Source: an uncultured Clostridia bacterium (lineage in GTDB: Bacteria; Bacillota; Clostridia; Oscillospirales; Ruminococcaceae). From it: DNA of 64,000 nucleotides. The stretch is taken from NCBI GenBank assembly GCA_947626755.1, contig CANQTP010000011.1, forward strand, positions 1 through 64,000, in the 5' to 3' direction. The position numbers and the translations under genes are program-made. The first letter of the stretch is position 1; each line of letters begins with the position of its first letter. Of this stretch, positions 1-7,660 are shown one piece after another. The notes beneath the pieces were generated by a model. That model was not told the origin of the DNA. It made no database searches and was given only the letters and a program-made list of their open reading frames with translations.

Positions 1-139
1 CGTTCTATTAATTTTTCTATTTTCATATTCCTATTTTACCATATCTTTTCTAAAAAGTAAATGCTGTTGCCGTGTTACAAATTGCGGAATATCCTGTCTT
101 TGGCTTTCTTAGTGTAAAATAAAAGCAGGCAGAGTGAGA

Positions 140-171
140 AAAGAAAAAGAGGGCAAGAAAGCCTTGCCCTC
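140..171 (-). terminator. Hairpin with T-rich tail on the minus strand
   Basis: A perfect 9-bp stem (149-157 with 163-171) with a 5-base loop is followed, reading the minus strand, by a T-rich tract (140-148). This is the form of an intrinsic terminator for leftward transcription, but no minus-strand gene lies directly to its right, so it may be a relic. Confidence 0.4.
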
Positions 172-230
172 AGAGTCACCGGATGCTATAATATTAGTTG
201 CACAAAAAATATAAAGCAGGTGACTATAAA

Positions 231-341
231 ATGATTATATCATATGAGATCGAATTTGACAATGGCAAAAAGGTTATGAATTCCCTCATAACATACATTT
301 TCCTCCGGCTTACAAGTCTATTGCCAAATTATCTCATTTGA
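231..341 (+). CDS. Possible 36-residue ORF or gene remnant
   Basis: An ATG preceded by an AGCAGGTGA-like ribosome site opens a 36-codon frame beginning MIISYEIEFDNGKK and ending at 341. The start of the protein looks like a real soluble domain, but it stops early and I do not recognise it. It may be the 5-prime end of a gene truncated by the insertion downstream. Alternatively it is chance coding in AT-rich DNA. Confidence 0.2.
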   Translation: MIISYEIEFDNGKKVMNSLITYIFLRLTSLLPNYLI

Positions 342-461
342 AATCCTTAACAGATTTACGCTTCTGATTTTGTGCATTGTGATGAATTTTCTAAGACTTG
401 CCTACTTTTGCTTGACACATACCAATTTTTAGGGGGTGGACAAATAGAGTATAATATAGAT

Positions 462-755
462 ATGAGAAAAGCAAAAGAAGTAGCAGGAAGGCAATGTCCT
501 AACTGTGGAAAAGTGGAAAACCAAGTAAATGCAGGAAGAAATCGTTCGGGAACACAAAGGTGCTTTTGCAAAGAATGCAAAAAATACTACACACTTGACC
601 CGAAAACACGAGAGTATCCTGAAGAGATCAGAGAACAAGCAATAAAAACATACTACGCCGGAGCAAGCGGACGTGGTGTGGGCAAAGTGTTTGGTTTCAA
701 CAAAGCCAATGTATACAATTGGATTAAAAAAAACGGCTCAAAAGCCGAAAAGTGA
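462..755 (+). CDS. IS1-like transposase, N-terminal zinc finger/HTH part (InsA-like)
   Basis: The product is 97 residues. A CPNCGK...CKEC zinc-finger pair (about residues 8-46) recognises DNA, followed by a helix-turn-helix ending SGRGVGKVFGFNKANVYNW, as in InsA of IS1 elements. I chose the ATG at 462 because upstream codons lack a ribosome site and the family starts just before the zinc finger. The frame stops at 755, seven codons beyond the A8 tract at 726-733. In IS1 the short protein acts as a repressor and a frameshifted InsAB fusion is the transposase. This one could do the same or be a broken half. Confidence 0.7.
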   Translation: MRKAKEVAGRQCPNCGKVENQVNAGRNRSGTQRCFCKECKKYYTLDPKTREYPEEIREQAIKTYYAGASGRGVGKVFGFNKANVYNWIKKNGSKAEK

Positions 756-1248
756 TTTCCAATTTTTAGAATTAGATGAATTATATTGGTTTATAAAAAA
801 GAAACCTAAAACCGAAACACGGGAAAACACCTATATAATTACGATGGTAAGCCGTTTGCCGCGACAAATAGTAGGTTTTGATGCAGCATTTGATAAGTCT
901 CCGGAACGGATCCAAAAAATAGTTGATAACGGTCCGGAAGCAAAATATTACTGTACAGATGGTTATTTTGGTTATATTGATGTTGTTTATCCGGGAAAAC
1001 ATATAAGAAATGCTCATGATAAAAGCGATACATTTACAGTAGAAAGTGTAAATGCTGATCTGCGGCATTATATTCCTATTTTGCGGCGGCGCAGCAGATG
1101 TTTCCCAAGAAAATTAGAAACTCTTATTGCCGTTTTAGAACTTTTTGTACAGGCGTATAATGCTTTTGGTATTGCTAAAATGAATTTCCGCTTGCGGCAA
1201 AAATCTAAATCCCGTGAATTGCCTTTTTCTGTTCTTGACTTCCTATAA
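673..1248 (+). CDS. IS1-like transposase, DDE catalytic part (InsB-like)
   Basis: This frame overlaps the InsA-like frame and supplies the catalytic domain. The first acidic residue lies in LELDELYWF, the second in CTDGYFGY, and the glutamate in FTVESVNADLRHYIPIL, which matches the IS1-type DDE signature E-x-x-N-x-x-LR. The meaningful reading starts near 722, after the A8 tract. The ATG at 673 lies inside the other reading frame and has no ribosome site, so independent translation is unlikely. The product would be the C-terminal part of a fusion made by slippage, or a pseudogene half. Confidence 0.65.
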   Translation: MVWAKCLVSTKPMYTIGLKKTAQKPKSDFQFLELDELYWFIKKKPKTETRENTYIITMVSRLPRQIVGFDAAFDKSPERIQKIVDNGPEAKYYCTDGYFGYIDVVYPGKHIRNAHDKSDTFTVESVNADLRHYIPILRRRSRCFPRKLETLIAVLELFVQAYNAFGIAKMNFRLRQKSKSRELPFSVLDFL

Positions 1249-1285
1249 TATGCTTGGTTTAGCCACATCTAATTTTTATAATCAT

Positions 1286-1314
1286 TTGACAAATGAAACA
1301 GAATGTGGTATAAT
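1286..1314 (+). promoter_or_regulatory. Promoter for the DUF5685 operon
   Basis: TTGACA at 1286-1291 and TATAAT at 1309-1314 with a 17-base spacer form a full-consensus sigma-A promoter 25 bases before the GTG start at 1339. Confidence 0.85.
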
Positions 1315-1338
1315 GTCAGAAAGGCTTGAACGGATCGG

Positions 1339-2238
1339 GTGATGAAATTGTTCGGTTATGTAAAACCATTTAAACCACATCTCAGAATATGTGAATATGA
1401 GACCTACAGGGCTGTTTACTGCGGTTTGTGCAAAACTCTCGGGAAAAGTTACGGAATAACTGCGAGACTTACCCTCAGCTATGACTTTGCCTTTCTGGGA
1501 CTCATGGCTCTGGCTCTGAATGATTCCGATGCCGAAGTGTGCAAATGCGGCTGCATTGCGCACCCGTTCAAAAAATCTCTTTGCATGGTTTCGGAAGAAG
1601 GTCTGGAATACACTGCCGCCGCCGCGTCTATACTTATCCATCATAAGATATTGGACGACAAGGACGACAGGAAATTCCTCGGAAAGCTCGGTCCTGTTAT
1701 CATGCTTAAAATTACGGGGAAAGCATATAATAAAGCTAAAAGTTCATACCCCGAACTTGCGGAGTACGTTTCGGAACAGATGAAGCGTCAGGCTAAGCTT
1801 GAAAAGGAAAACTGCAAGTCCATAGACCGCGCTTCCGAGCCGTTTTCAAATATTCTTGGAGAGATAGCTTCGGGACTAAGCAATGATCCCGACGAAAAGC
1901 GAATACTCCATCGTTTTGGCTATCTGCTCGGAAGATTCATTTACATTGCCGACGCCTTTGACGATGTGGAAAAGGATTTCAAAGCAAACGCCTTCAACCC
2001 GCTTTCAAGAGGAAACAAGGCGGTAAACGATCTTGACATGGCGGAAGTGCGCACAAAAGCCGAGGACAGCGTGAACTTCACTCTCGGCGCTCTTGCGGAC
2101 TGCTATGTCCAGCTTGAAATGAAGCGATTCAAGCCGATCATTGACAATATAGTCTATATGGGACTCAAAAATGCTTTCTACGATATTATAAACGAAAAAG
2201 AAAAACAGGAACAGCGAAAGGAGAACGCTCCTGAATGA
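1339..2238 (+). CDS. DUF5685 family protein
   Basis: A 299-residue protein starting FGYVKPFKPHLRICEYETYR and carrying YCGLCKTLGK near residue 30, the signature start of the DUF5685 family common in Clostridia. The family function is unknown to me. Paired cysteines (YCGLC near residue 30, CKCGC near residue 70) and conserved His/Asp-rich helices hint at a metal site, which is inference. The start is GTG 1339 or ATG 1342. The gene is first in an operon. Its stop overlaps the next gene start by 4 bases, so the J-domain-like protein is translationally coupled to it and probably a functional partner. Confidence 0.75.
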   Translation: MMKLFGYVKPFKPHLRICEYETYRAVYCGLCKTLGKSYGITARLTLSYDFAFLGLMALALNDSDAEVCKCGCIAHPFKKSLCMVSEEGLEYTAAAASILIHHKILDDKDDRKFLGKLGPVIMLKITGKAYNKAKSSYPELAEYVSEQMKRQAKLEKENCKSIDRASEPFSNILGEIASGLSNDPDEKRILHRFGYLLGRFIYIADAFDDVEKDFKANAFNPLSRGNKAVNDLDMAEVRTKAEDSVNFTLGALADCYVQLEMKRFKPIIDNIVYMGLKNAFYDIINEKEKQEQRKENAPE

Positions 2239-2789
2239 AAGATCCTTACAATATTCTCGGTATAATGCCTTCGGCTTCGGACGATGAAGTAAACTCGGCA
2301 TACAGAAACCTTATCAGACAGTTTTCGGACGATAACGAAAAGATCAGCGAACTTACAGCTGCTTATGATGAGATCATGAACGCAAGGCGCGGAAACGGCG
2401 GCGGGAACGGTTTTTCCGAAGTAAGGCGGCTGCTCGGAGACGGAAATTACAATGACGCGGCTGCATTGCTGGAAAATATTGACGATAAGACCGCAGAGTG
2501 GTATTTTCTTAACGGAAGTGTCTGCTACGCGCGAGGCTGGCTGAATGACGCATTTGCAAATTTTGAACAGGCTTGCAAAATGGAGCCGTATAATCAGGAA
2601 TATAATTCCGCTCTTAGACATATGCAGGACAGCAAAGGCGGGTATATGCGGGGAGACCCAAACGCGCGGGGTTTCGGATACGATCAGGGCAGCGGCGTTA
2701 GATGCGGTGTCTGCGACATATGCAACGGACTTATCTGTGCCGATTGTTGCTGCGAATGCATGGGCGGGGACTTCATTCCTTGCTGCTGA
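2235..2789 (+). CDS. J-domain-like protein lacking HPD, with Cys-rich tail
   Basis: The 184-residue protein begins DPYNILGIMPSASDDEVNSA, a clear DnaJ-type helix I/II, and continues with the YRNLIR helix and an AYDEI helix. Where a working J-domain has HPD it reads RQFSDDNE, so stimulation of DnaK is not expected. A middle helical pair (about residues 90-130, TPR-like) leads to a glycine-rich linker and a C-terminal tail with CGVCDIC, CADCCCECMGG and IPCC, probably a metal-binding or redox site. It overlaps the DUF5685 gene by 4 bases and precedes a membrane protein gene. This looks like a three-gene functional unit of unknown role. Confidence 0.75.
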   Translation: MKDPYNILGIMPSASDDEVNSAYRNLIRQFSDDNEKISELTAAYDEIMNARRGNGGGNGFSEVRRLLGDGNYNDAAALLENIDDKTAEWYFLNGSVCYARGWLNDAFANFEQACKMEPYNQEYNSALRHMQDSKGGYMRGDPNARGFGYDQGSGVRCGVCDICNGLICADCCCECMGGDFIPCC

Positions 2790-2801
2790 CGGGGGTATGC
2801 G

Positions 2802-3344
2802 ATGAAAAAAGTCAGCTATAAAGTATCTGTAGGCGGGATAGTTTCATCTTTATGCCTGCTGATGATGTTTCTTACGGCGGTCTTTCCCTTGCTGAACATG
2901 ACGCTGCCGCTTTTTGCGGGAGTGCTGATAACGGTAGTTGCCATCGAAGTAAGCACATCATGGTCATTTGTGACATATGCGTCTGTTGCGGTGCTGTCGT
3001 TTTTTATTACGCCTGATAAGGAAGCATGGCTTTTCTTTACATTCCTTTTCGGATATTATCCCGTGGCAAAATCATTCTTTGAAAATATGAAAAGCAAGCT
3101 CCTGTGTTGGGTATGCAAGCTTATCACCTTCAATATCTCGGTGATAATAATTTTCTATACGCTTATGAACATTCTGGGAACGCTTGATCTTTTTGAAGAG
3201 TTCGGATTTTACAATGAATGGCTCATTCCCGCGCTTCTGGCGGCGGGAAATCTGATTTTCCTGCTTTATGACTATACATTGACGCTTCTTATAGTCAGCT
3301 ATAAAAAATGGTTCAGACCCACATTTTTAAGAAAATTCAAATAA
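2802..3344 (+). CDS. Integral membrane protein, unknown function
   Basis: A 180-residue very hydrophobic protein with about five or six membrane segments (roughly residues 10-30, 35-52, 55-70, 75-90, 108-128, 143-165) and a basic C-terminal tail (SYKKWFRPTFLRKFK), expected on the cytoplasmic face. I do not recognise the family. The topology loosely resembles small ECF-type substrate-binding or spore-membrane proteins, but no motif supports this. It starts 12 bases after the J-domain-like gene with ribosome site GGGGGTATGCG and is the last gene before a terminator, so it belongs to the DUF5685 operon. Confidence 0.65.
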   Translation: MKKVSYKVSVGGIVSSLCLLMMFLTAVFPLLNMTLPLFAGVLITVVAIEVSTSWSFVTYASVAVLSFFITPDKEAWLFFTFLFGYYPVAKSFFENMKSKLLCWVCKLITFNISVIIIFYTLMNILGTLDLFEEFGFYNEWLIPALLAAGNLIFLLYDYTLTLLIVSYKKWFRPTFLRKFK

Positions 3345-3349
3345 TAAAT

Positions 3350-3381
3350 GCGTGCCTGCGATCTACAGACACGCCATTTTT
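3350..3381. terminator. Bidirectional intrinsic terminator
   Basis: A 9-position stem with one mismatch (3350-3358 with 3366-3374) and a 7-base loop is followed by CATTTTTATA on the plus strand. It lies between convergent genes (membrane protein and tyrA) and may serve both. Confidence 0.7.
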
Positions 3382-4210
3382 ATAATTGCTTTGTTTCTTC
3401 TTTGAGGATACGTCCTTCGCGGAGCAGTTCTTTAAGACGTTCGCTGTCGCCGCTCTGCATTGCATCACGGTATTCTTTGAGACGGTCTATGATATAGTCG
3501 ATCTCAAAGCAAAGCGGATCTTTATTCATCATAAACAGCGGAGTCCACATGACTTCGTTGAGTTTTGCAACGCGGGTAAGATCCTGAAAGCTTCCCGCGC
3601 TGAATCCGAGCTGCTTCTGATGCGTGGGACTTTTTATATATGCATTTGAAACAACGTGCGCAAGCTGACTTGTAAAAGCTATTATCTGATCGTGCTCTTC
3701 GGGAGTTGCAAAAACTACCTTCTTGAAATGCATCGAATAGGCAAGATCTTCCAGAAGATTCAGTTGTGCCTGTGAAACATCGGGGGAAGGCGTGATTATA
3801 AAGCTTGCATTGTCGAAAAGATCGTCAAGTGAATATTCAAAGCCTGAAAATTCACGTCCCGCCATGGGGTGGCAGCCTATAAATGTGACGTTCCGCTTTT
3901 TAAGCACGGGAGTAACGCTGTCAACGATCGCTTTTTTTATGCCGCAGGTGTCGATGACAATGCTGCCCTCCTTGAATTTGTCCGCATTGGAGGTGATATA
4001 TTCTATCGCGTCTGTGGGGTAAAGCGAAACGATCGTTATATCCGCAAGGCTCAGATCGTCGGTAACGCCGTCAATTGCGTTCTGGGAAAGCGCCATTGAG
4101 ACGGTCTCCTTGTTGATGTCTATTCCGTAAACGGTGTGGTTAGTGTGCTTCTTGATGGCTTTGCACATTGAACCTCCGATAAGACCTATTCCTACAGCAG
4201 TTATTATCAT
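3380..4210 (-). CDS. tyrA: Prephenate dehydrogenase
   Basis: The 276-residue enzyme oxidises prephenate with NAD+ to 4-hydroxyphenylpyruvate, the committed step to tyrosine. The N-terminal Rossmann fold shows AVGIGLIGGSMCKAI (GxGxxGG), then YGIDIN for the ribose-binding acidic residue. The family motif GCHPMAGRE and the helical dimerisation domain with HDQIIAFTSQLAHV follow. There is no chorismate mutase domain and no C-terminal ACT domain, so feedback inhibition by tyrosine may be weaker. It stands alone under its own promoter, 17 kb from the aroFBAC genes on the same strand. Confidence 0.92.
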   Translation of the reverse strand: MIITAVGIGLIGGSMCKAIKKHTNHTVYGIDINKETVSMALSQNAIDGVTDDLSLADITIVSLYPTDAIEYITSNADKFKEGSIVIDTCGIKKAIVDSVTPVLKKRNVTFIGCHPMAGREFSGFEYSLDDLFDNASFIITPSPDVSQAQLNLLEDLAYSMHFKKVVFATPEEHDQIIAFTSQLAHVVSNAYIKSPTHQKQLGFSAGSFQDLTRVAKLNEVMWTPLFMMNKDPLCFEIDYIIDRLKEYRDAMQSGDSERLKELLREGRILKEETKQL

Positions 4211-4246
4211 GATACATACCTTATTTCATAAAGAATTTATGATAAC

Positions 4247-4275
4247 ATTTTACCACTTTTTATTGCAAAAGTCAA
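4247..4275 (-). promoter_or_regulatory. tyrA promoter
   Basis: On the minus strand TTGACT (4270-4275) and TAAAAT (4247-4252) are separated by 17 bases, 37 bases upstream of the tyrA start. Confidence 0.75.
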
Positions 4276-4337
4276 GCGGACTTTTTTGCAAATTGTCGTT
4301 TCTGTGCTTACTTTTTTTGAAAATTTAATGAAAAGCC

Positions 4338-4366
4338 TTGCAATTTTGGCAAAAAAATTGTATAAT
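4338..4366 (+). promoter_or_regulatory. Promoter for the small membrane protein and ychF
   Basis: TTGCAA (4338-4343) and TATAAT (4361-4366) are 17 bases apart. It reads into the 4452 gene and probably on through ychF. Confidence 0.8.
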
Positions 4367-4451
4367 ATCTGTGAGTGCTTGCACTTTGCAGGAAAATTCG
4401 CCCCGCCGCGCTTTTCCGCAGAATTTTATGCGGCGGAGAACGGAGCTTTTT

Positions 4452-4703
4452 ATGTTTAAGGAAATCACTGAAAATACTTTGTCAAAAGCAAAGGAAGAAG
4501 TCGTTATCGAACAGTGGATAGTCGTTCTTATCGCTGTCGCTTCTTTTCTGACAGGTCTTATTGTGGGAATACTCTGCGCTTCCGGTTCAAACAGCAGAAA
4601 AAACAGAAAGAAGTTCAACGCCGATGCTTATGTACGCGATCTTGATTTTGAATATCAGGACGATGATGACGACGATGATGAAGGTTTTGAATACTCTTTC
4701 TGA
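4452..4703 (+). CDS. Small single-span membrane protein with acidic tail
   Basis: An 83-residue protein. One membrane segment lies at about residues 22-42 (IVVLIAVASFLTGLIVGIL), followed by a basic stretch and a tail with seven consecutive aspartates. I placed the start at ATG 4452 because GGAGCTTTTT precedes it and the upstream in-frame codons lie over the promoter. Function is unknown. The tail could bind divalent cations or a basic partner, which is inference. It is followed 29 bases later by ychF, so the two are probably co-transcribed. Confidence 0.65.
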   Translation: MFKEITENTLSKAKEEVVIEQWIVVLIAVASFLTGLIVGILCASGSNSRKNRKKFNADAYVRDLDFEYQDDDDDDDEGFEYSF

Positions 4704-4732
4704 AAATTTACAAGTAAAGGATAATCTGTAAT

Positions 4733-5827
4733 ATGAAACTTGGTATGGTTGGTCTCCCGAATGTGGGAAAAAGCACACTTTTCAACGCTCTCACAAACGC
4801 AGGCGCAGAATCGGCAAACTATCCGTTCTGCACCATAGAGCCTAATGTGGGAATAGTTTCCGTTCCCGATGAGCGTCTTGACAAACTTAAAGAAATGTAT
4901 CACCCCGATAAATTTACTCCCGCAACACTGGAATTTGTGGATATTGCAGGTCTGGTAAAGGGAGCGTCCAAGGGCGAAGGTCTTGGAAACAAGTTCCTTG
5001 CGGATATACGCGAAGTTGACGCTATCGTTCATGTTGTACGCTGTTTTGAGGACATCGACATCGTTCACGTTGACGGTGAGATCAATCCCCGTCGCGATAT
5101 TGAAACTATTGAACTGGAACTTATATTCTCCGATATCGAACTTCTGGAACGGCGCATCGACCGCGCTAAAAAGGCTGCTAAAGGCGATAAAAAATTTGCC
5201 GCCGAAGCGGAATTTCTCGAAGATCTGAAAAAACATCTTGAGGACGGACATTCCGCCCGTTCTTACGGTTTCACCGAGGAGCAGGAAGAGATAATAAAGT
5301 CCACTCCGCTGCTTTCCGCAAAGCCTGTAATTTACGCCGCAAATCTCAGCGAGGACGATTTCAAGAACAATATCGAAAATTCAGAACATTACAAGACAGT
5401 CTGCGAAATTGCCAAAGAGGAAAAAGCTGCCGTTCTCCCTATCTGCGCGCAGCTTGAAGCCGAGATCGCGGACATGGACGAAGAGGACAAAAAGATGTTC
5501 CTTTCCGAACTCGGTCTGGAAGTTTCGGGTCTTGACAGAATCATAAAAGAAGGTTATGAACTGCTGGGACTTATTTCCTATCTTACGGCAGGACAGCCCG
5601 AAGTCCGCGCATGGACCATCAAGAAAGGCACAAAAGCTCCCCAAGCGGCAGGAAAGATCCATTCCGATTTTGAAAAAGGCTTTATCCGCGCGGAAGTTGT
5701 CAGCTTTGACGATCTGATGGCTTGCGGATCAATGACCGCCGCAAAGGAAAAGGGACTTGTCCGTTCCGAAGGCAAGGAGTATGTCATGCAGTCGGGAGAT
5801 GTGGTTCTGTTCAGATTCAACGTATAA
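4733..5827 (+). CDS. ychF: Redox-regulated ATPase/GTPase YchF (OLA1 family)
   Basis: A 364-residue Obg-family P-loop NTPase that binds ATP preferentially and associates with ribosomes. Walker A is [16 protein letters not shown] at residues 7-22, the DxAG switch is [19 protein letters not shown] near residue 66, and a central coiled coil follows. The C-terminal TGS-like domain includes [31 protein letters not shown], cut here into its known blocks SYLTAGQ and EVRAWTI. Length matches the family (about 363). It sits between a small membrane protein and a glycosidase-like gene, with a 22-base gap to the latter. Confidence 0.97.
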   Translation: MKLGMVGLPNVGKSTLFNALTNAGAESANYPFCTIEPNVGIVSVPDERLDKLKEMYHPDKFTPATLEFVDIAGLVKGASKGEGLGNKFLADIREVDAIVHVVRCFEDIDIVHVDGEINPRRDIETIELELIFSDIELLERRIDRAKKAAKGDKKFAAEAEFLEDLKKHLEDGHSARSYGFTEEQEEIIKSTPLLSAKPVIYAANLSEDDFKNNIENSEHYKTVCEIAKEEKAAVLPICAQLEAEIADMDEEDKKMFLSELGLEVSGLDRIIKEGYELLGLISYLTAGQPEVRAWTIKKGTKAPQAAGKIHSDFEKGFIRAEVVSFDDLMACGSMTAAKEKGLVRSEGKEYVMQSGDVVLFRFNV

Positions 5828-5849
5828 ACTAACGAAAGGTTGTATTTAA

Positions 5850-7298
5850 ATGAGCGAAAAGATTTACGGTATCCATATGGGAAAAGCAAAATGCGCCGTT
5901 GACCTGGGTGACGGTTCGGAACGCGGCGAGTATGTTGATCAGGACTATATCCTTCACACTCTCGGCAGACCTCACAGAAGCATCAGCCTTATGTACTGCT
6001 ACTATCCCCTCGACAAGGAATGGCCGGGACGTATTTCCGAAGTTATGAAAGATGCGGAAGTTTCTTTCCAGTGGGACTATCCCTATGACGATTATTTTAC
6101 ATACAAGGGCGGCATAAACGGCAATACCGATGATGAACCTTTCACATACATGAGAGATGTGCGCCGCCACGGGCAGGACGTTACTCTTACTCTTACCGTA
6201 GATCCCAATGTTCCGGACGAACATCTTGTGGCAATTGCAAAAGATCTGCGCACTTTCGGAAGAATGATGCTCCGTATCAATCATGAAGCAACGGGCAACT
6301 GGTTCTCGTTCACCAAAAGGACGGATTATCAGGGAGTTGCGGACTTCTTTGTGAAATTCAGCAAAATTATCCATGAATATGCTCCCAATGTCAAGACCAT
6401 AATCTGCATAGGCGGCGTCGAACACCCCGAAAAGGGCGAAGAAATGGAGAAAGAAAAGGAATTTGCACAGTGTATACCCGAAGCGGACATCTGGTCGGTG
6501 GACAAATACATGGCGCTTCACTGGGGCTGGCCTTACGATGTTGCGGAACGGGGCGGAAACACCCATTCCAGAAGCAAAGTAAGGGATATTTACGAACTTA
6601 CAAGACTTAGTTTTGAACGCTACAAATATCTCAACGGCGGAACTGCAAAGCCCATGGTAATGTCCGAGTTCAACGCTGACGGAGATGTTACGGGCGCATA
6701 CGATCAGGCGGACATGGTAAAGGAATTCTGCGATATTCTGGACGAGGAAAATGCCGACTGGTTCAGCGGGTTCACGTTCTATCAGTTCCGCGACAGAGGA
6801 CGTCTCGGCTTGGAGATAGAAGATCCCAACAATCCCGATGTAGGTATCCCGCAGCCCGTTCTGAAAACCTACAAGGAAATTATCCACAGCGAACGTTTCC
6901 TGCCCGAAATGAAGCAGGGCGGCGAGATCGGACTTCCCATAAAGCTCCGCTGGGGCGGTGCGGAAGATGCTGACGGAATTGCAATTCCCCTGCATTTTGA
7001 AAAGAATCCCCACTTCTGCGAGTTATATTTTGACGATGATGACGACGGAAACTATATGTTTGAGATAAACGGCAAATGGTTCTACAGATCCCCGACCGCA
7101 AAGTGCATTGATCTGATGAGTGCATTTTACGAAAAGCCCCTTGACGGCGAATGCGACATGACATTAAAGATGTTTGCTCCGCCTGCAAGCGGTGAAAACG
7201 ATCCTTCGCAGGGAGACGACTGGGCGGAGAATTACTACTACACCGTTAAGAAACTTCCGAGGATACGCATTTTCTGCGAACCCATAGTCAATGCGTAA
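5850..7298 (+). CDS. GH26-like (clan GH-A) cytosolic glycoside hydrolase
   Basis: A 482-residue protein. Residues 142-151 read RINHEATGNW, which resembles the acid/base motif RPxHExNGxW of GH26 mannanases, making Glu146 the probable proton donor. MVMSEFNADG near 269-278 gives Glu273 as candidate nucleophile at the end of a barrel strand. The C-terminal part (from about residue 360) looks like a beta-rich accessory domain with an acidic DDDDDG loop. There is no signal peptide, so it is either cytosolic, acting on imported oligosaccharides, or a non-enzymatic relative. The start at 5850 has AACGAAAGG upstream. The family assignment rests on two motifs only. Confidence 0.6.
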   Translation: MSEKIYGIHMGKAKCAVDLGDGSERGEYVDQDYILHTLGRPHRSISLMYCYYPLDKEWPGRISEVMKDAEVSFQWDYPYDDYFTYKGGINGNTDDEPFTYMRDVRRHGQDVTLTLTVDPNVPDEHLVAIAKDLRTFGRMMLRINHEATGNWFSFTKRTDYQGVADFFVKFSKIIHEYAPNVKTIICIGGVEHPEKGEEMEKEKEFAQCIPEADIWSVDKYMALHWGWPYDVAERGGNTHSRSKVRDIYELTRLSFERYKYLNGGTAKPMVMSEFNADGDVTGAYDQADMVKEFCDILDEENADWFSGFTFYQFRDRGRLGLEIEDPNNPDVGIPQPVLKTYKEIIHSERFLPEMKQGGEIGLPIKLRWGGAEDADGIAIPLHFEKNPHFCELYFDDDDDGNYMFEINGKWFYRSPTAKCIDLMSAFYEKPLDGECDMTLKMFAPPASGENDPSQGDDWAENYYYTVKKLPRIRIFCEPIVNA

Positions 7299-7560
7299 TT
7301 CGTAATGCGTAATTCGTAATTAAAGAGTTGAGAGCAGGCTGAAGCCTTGCAATAGAGTTGAGAGTTAAGAGTTGAGAGTTAAGATATTGCAGTAACGCTT
7401 ATATCTTGGCTCTCAACTTTCAACTCTCAAAACTTTAATTCAGATTGCACTTTGCTTTGCCACACATTATACTTAGGCGGAGAATAGCAAAACTTTGCCT
7501 GAATGGGTCAAGGCTCAGCCTTGCTCTCAACTCTTAACTCTCAACTCTTAAAATGGTATA
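7299..7560. repeat. Intergenic inverted-repeat cassette
   Basis: This non-coding stretch holds tandem TGCGTAATTCGTAA units (7290-7320), then an arm built from GAGTTGAGAGTTAAG units (7354-7383) whose 25 bases 7354-7378 are perfectly complementary to 7524-7550. The neighbouring segment 7325-7351 is likewise an imperfect reverse complement of the segment about 7507-7531. A third related half-arm lies at 7408-7430. The whole folds into one long hairpin. It contains no ORF and resembles a MITE/REP-type dispersed repeat. Confidence 0.75.
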
Positions 7561-7595
7561 CATAATTAAAAAATCAAAAAATTGCCTGAATGGTA

Positions 7596-7624
7596 TTGAA
7601 ATTTACATTATAAGATGGTAAAAT
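7596..7624 (+). promoter_or_regulatory. cdaA promoter
   Basis: TTGAAA (7596-7601) and TAAAAT (7619-7624) with a 17-base spacer lie about 37 bases before the chosen cdaA start. Confidence 0.7.
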
Positions 7625-7660
7625 ATTATATGTATTATGATTCGGGAAAGGACAGAGCAA

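Larger units (their letters stand above)
1..461. other. AT-rich gene-poor flank of the IS element
   Basis: This 461-base stretch holds no gene I can support with confidence. It contains one perfect 9-bp hairpin (149-171), a short ORF at 231-341 with a plausible ribosome site, and otherwise AT-rich sequence. I looked for terminal inverted repeats of the downstream IS1-like element here and found no convincing match to the sequence after 1248, so the left edge of the element is not defined. Base composition is clearly lower in GC than the genes after 1.3 kb, which suggests acquired or decaying DNA. Confidence 0.5.
462..1248 (+). mobile_element. IS1-family-like insertion sequence (coding part)
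   Basis: Two overlapping frames together encode an InsA-like zinc-finger/helix-turn-helix part and an InsB-like DDE catalytic part, the organisation of the IS1 family. The coding part spans 462-1248. Terminal inverted repeats and target duplications could not be located by eye, so these are minimum limits. The frames meet at an A8 tract (726-733). Joining them needs a net +1 shift, whereas IS1 itself uses a -1 shift, so this copy may be inactivated by an indel or may depend on slippage. Confidence 0.75.

Noticed and set aside
350-1300. Terminal inverted repeats for the IS1-like element
   Set aside because: Short matches around ACCAA and TAGG were found on both sides, but they are too weak and not symmetrical enough to set ends.
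4733-5251. Minus-strand ORF over ychF start (198 residues)
   Set aside because: YchF is certain from motifs. The opposite ORF ends in a serine run created by the aspartate codons of the neighbouring gene.
5829-7013. 394-residue minus-strand ORF opposite the GH26-like gene
   Set aside because: It has no ribosome site, and its composition mirrors the codon bias of the real plus-strand gene, so it is a shadow frame.
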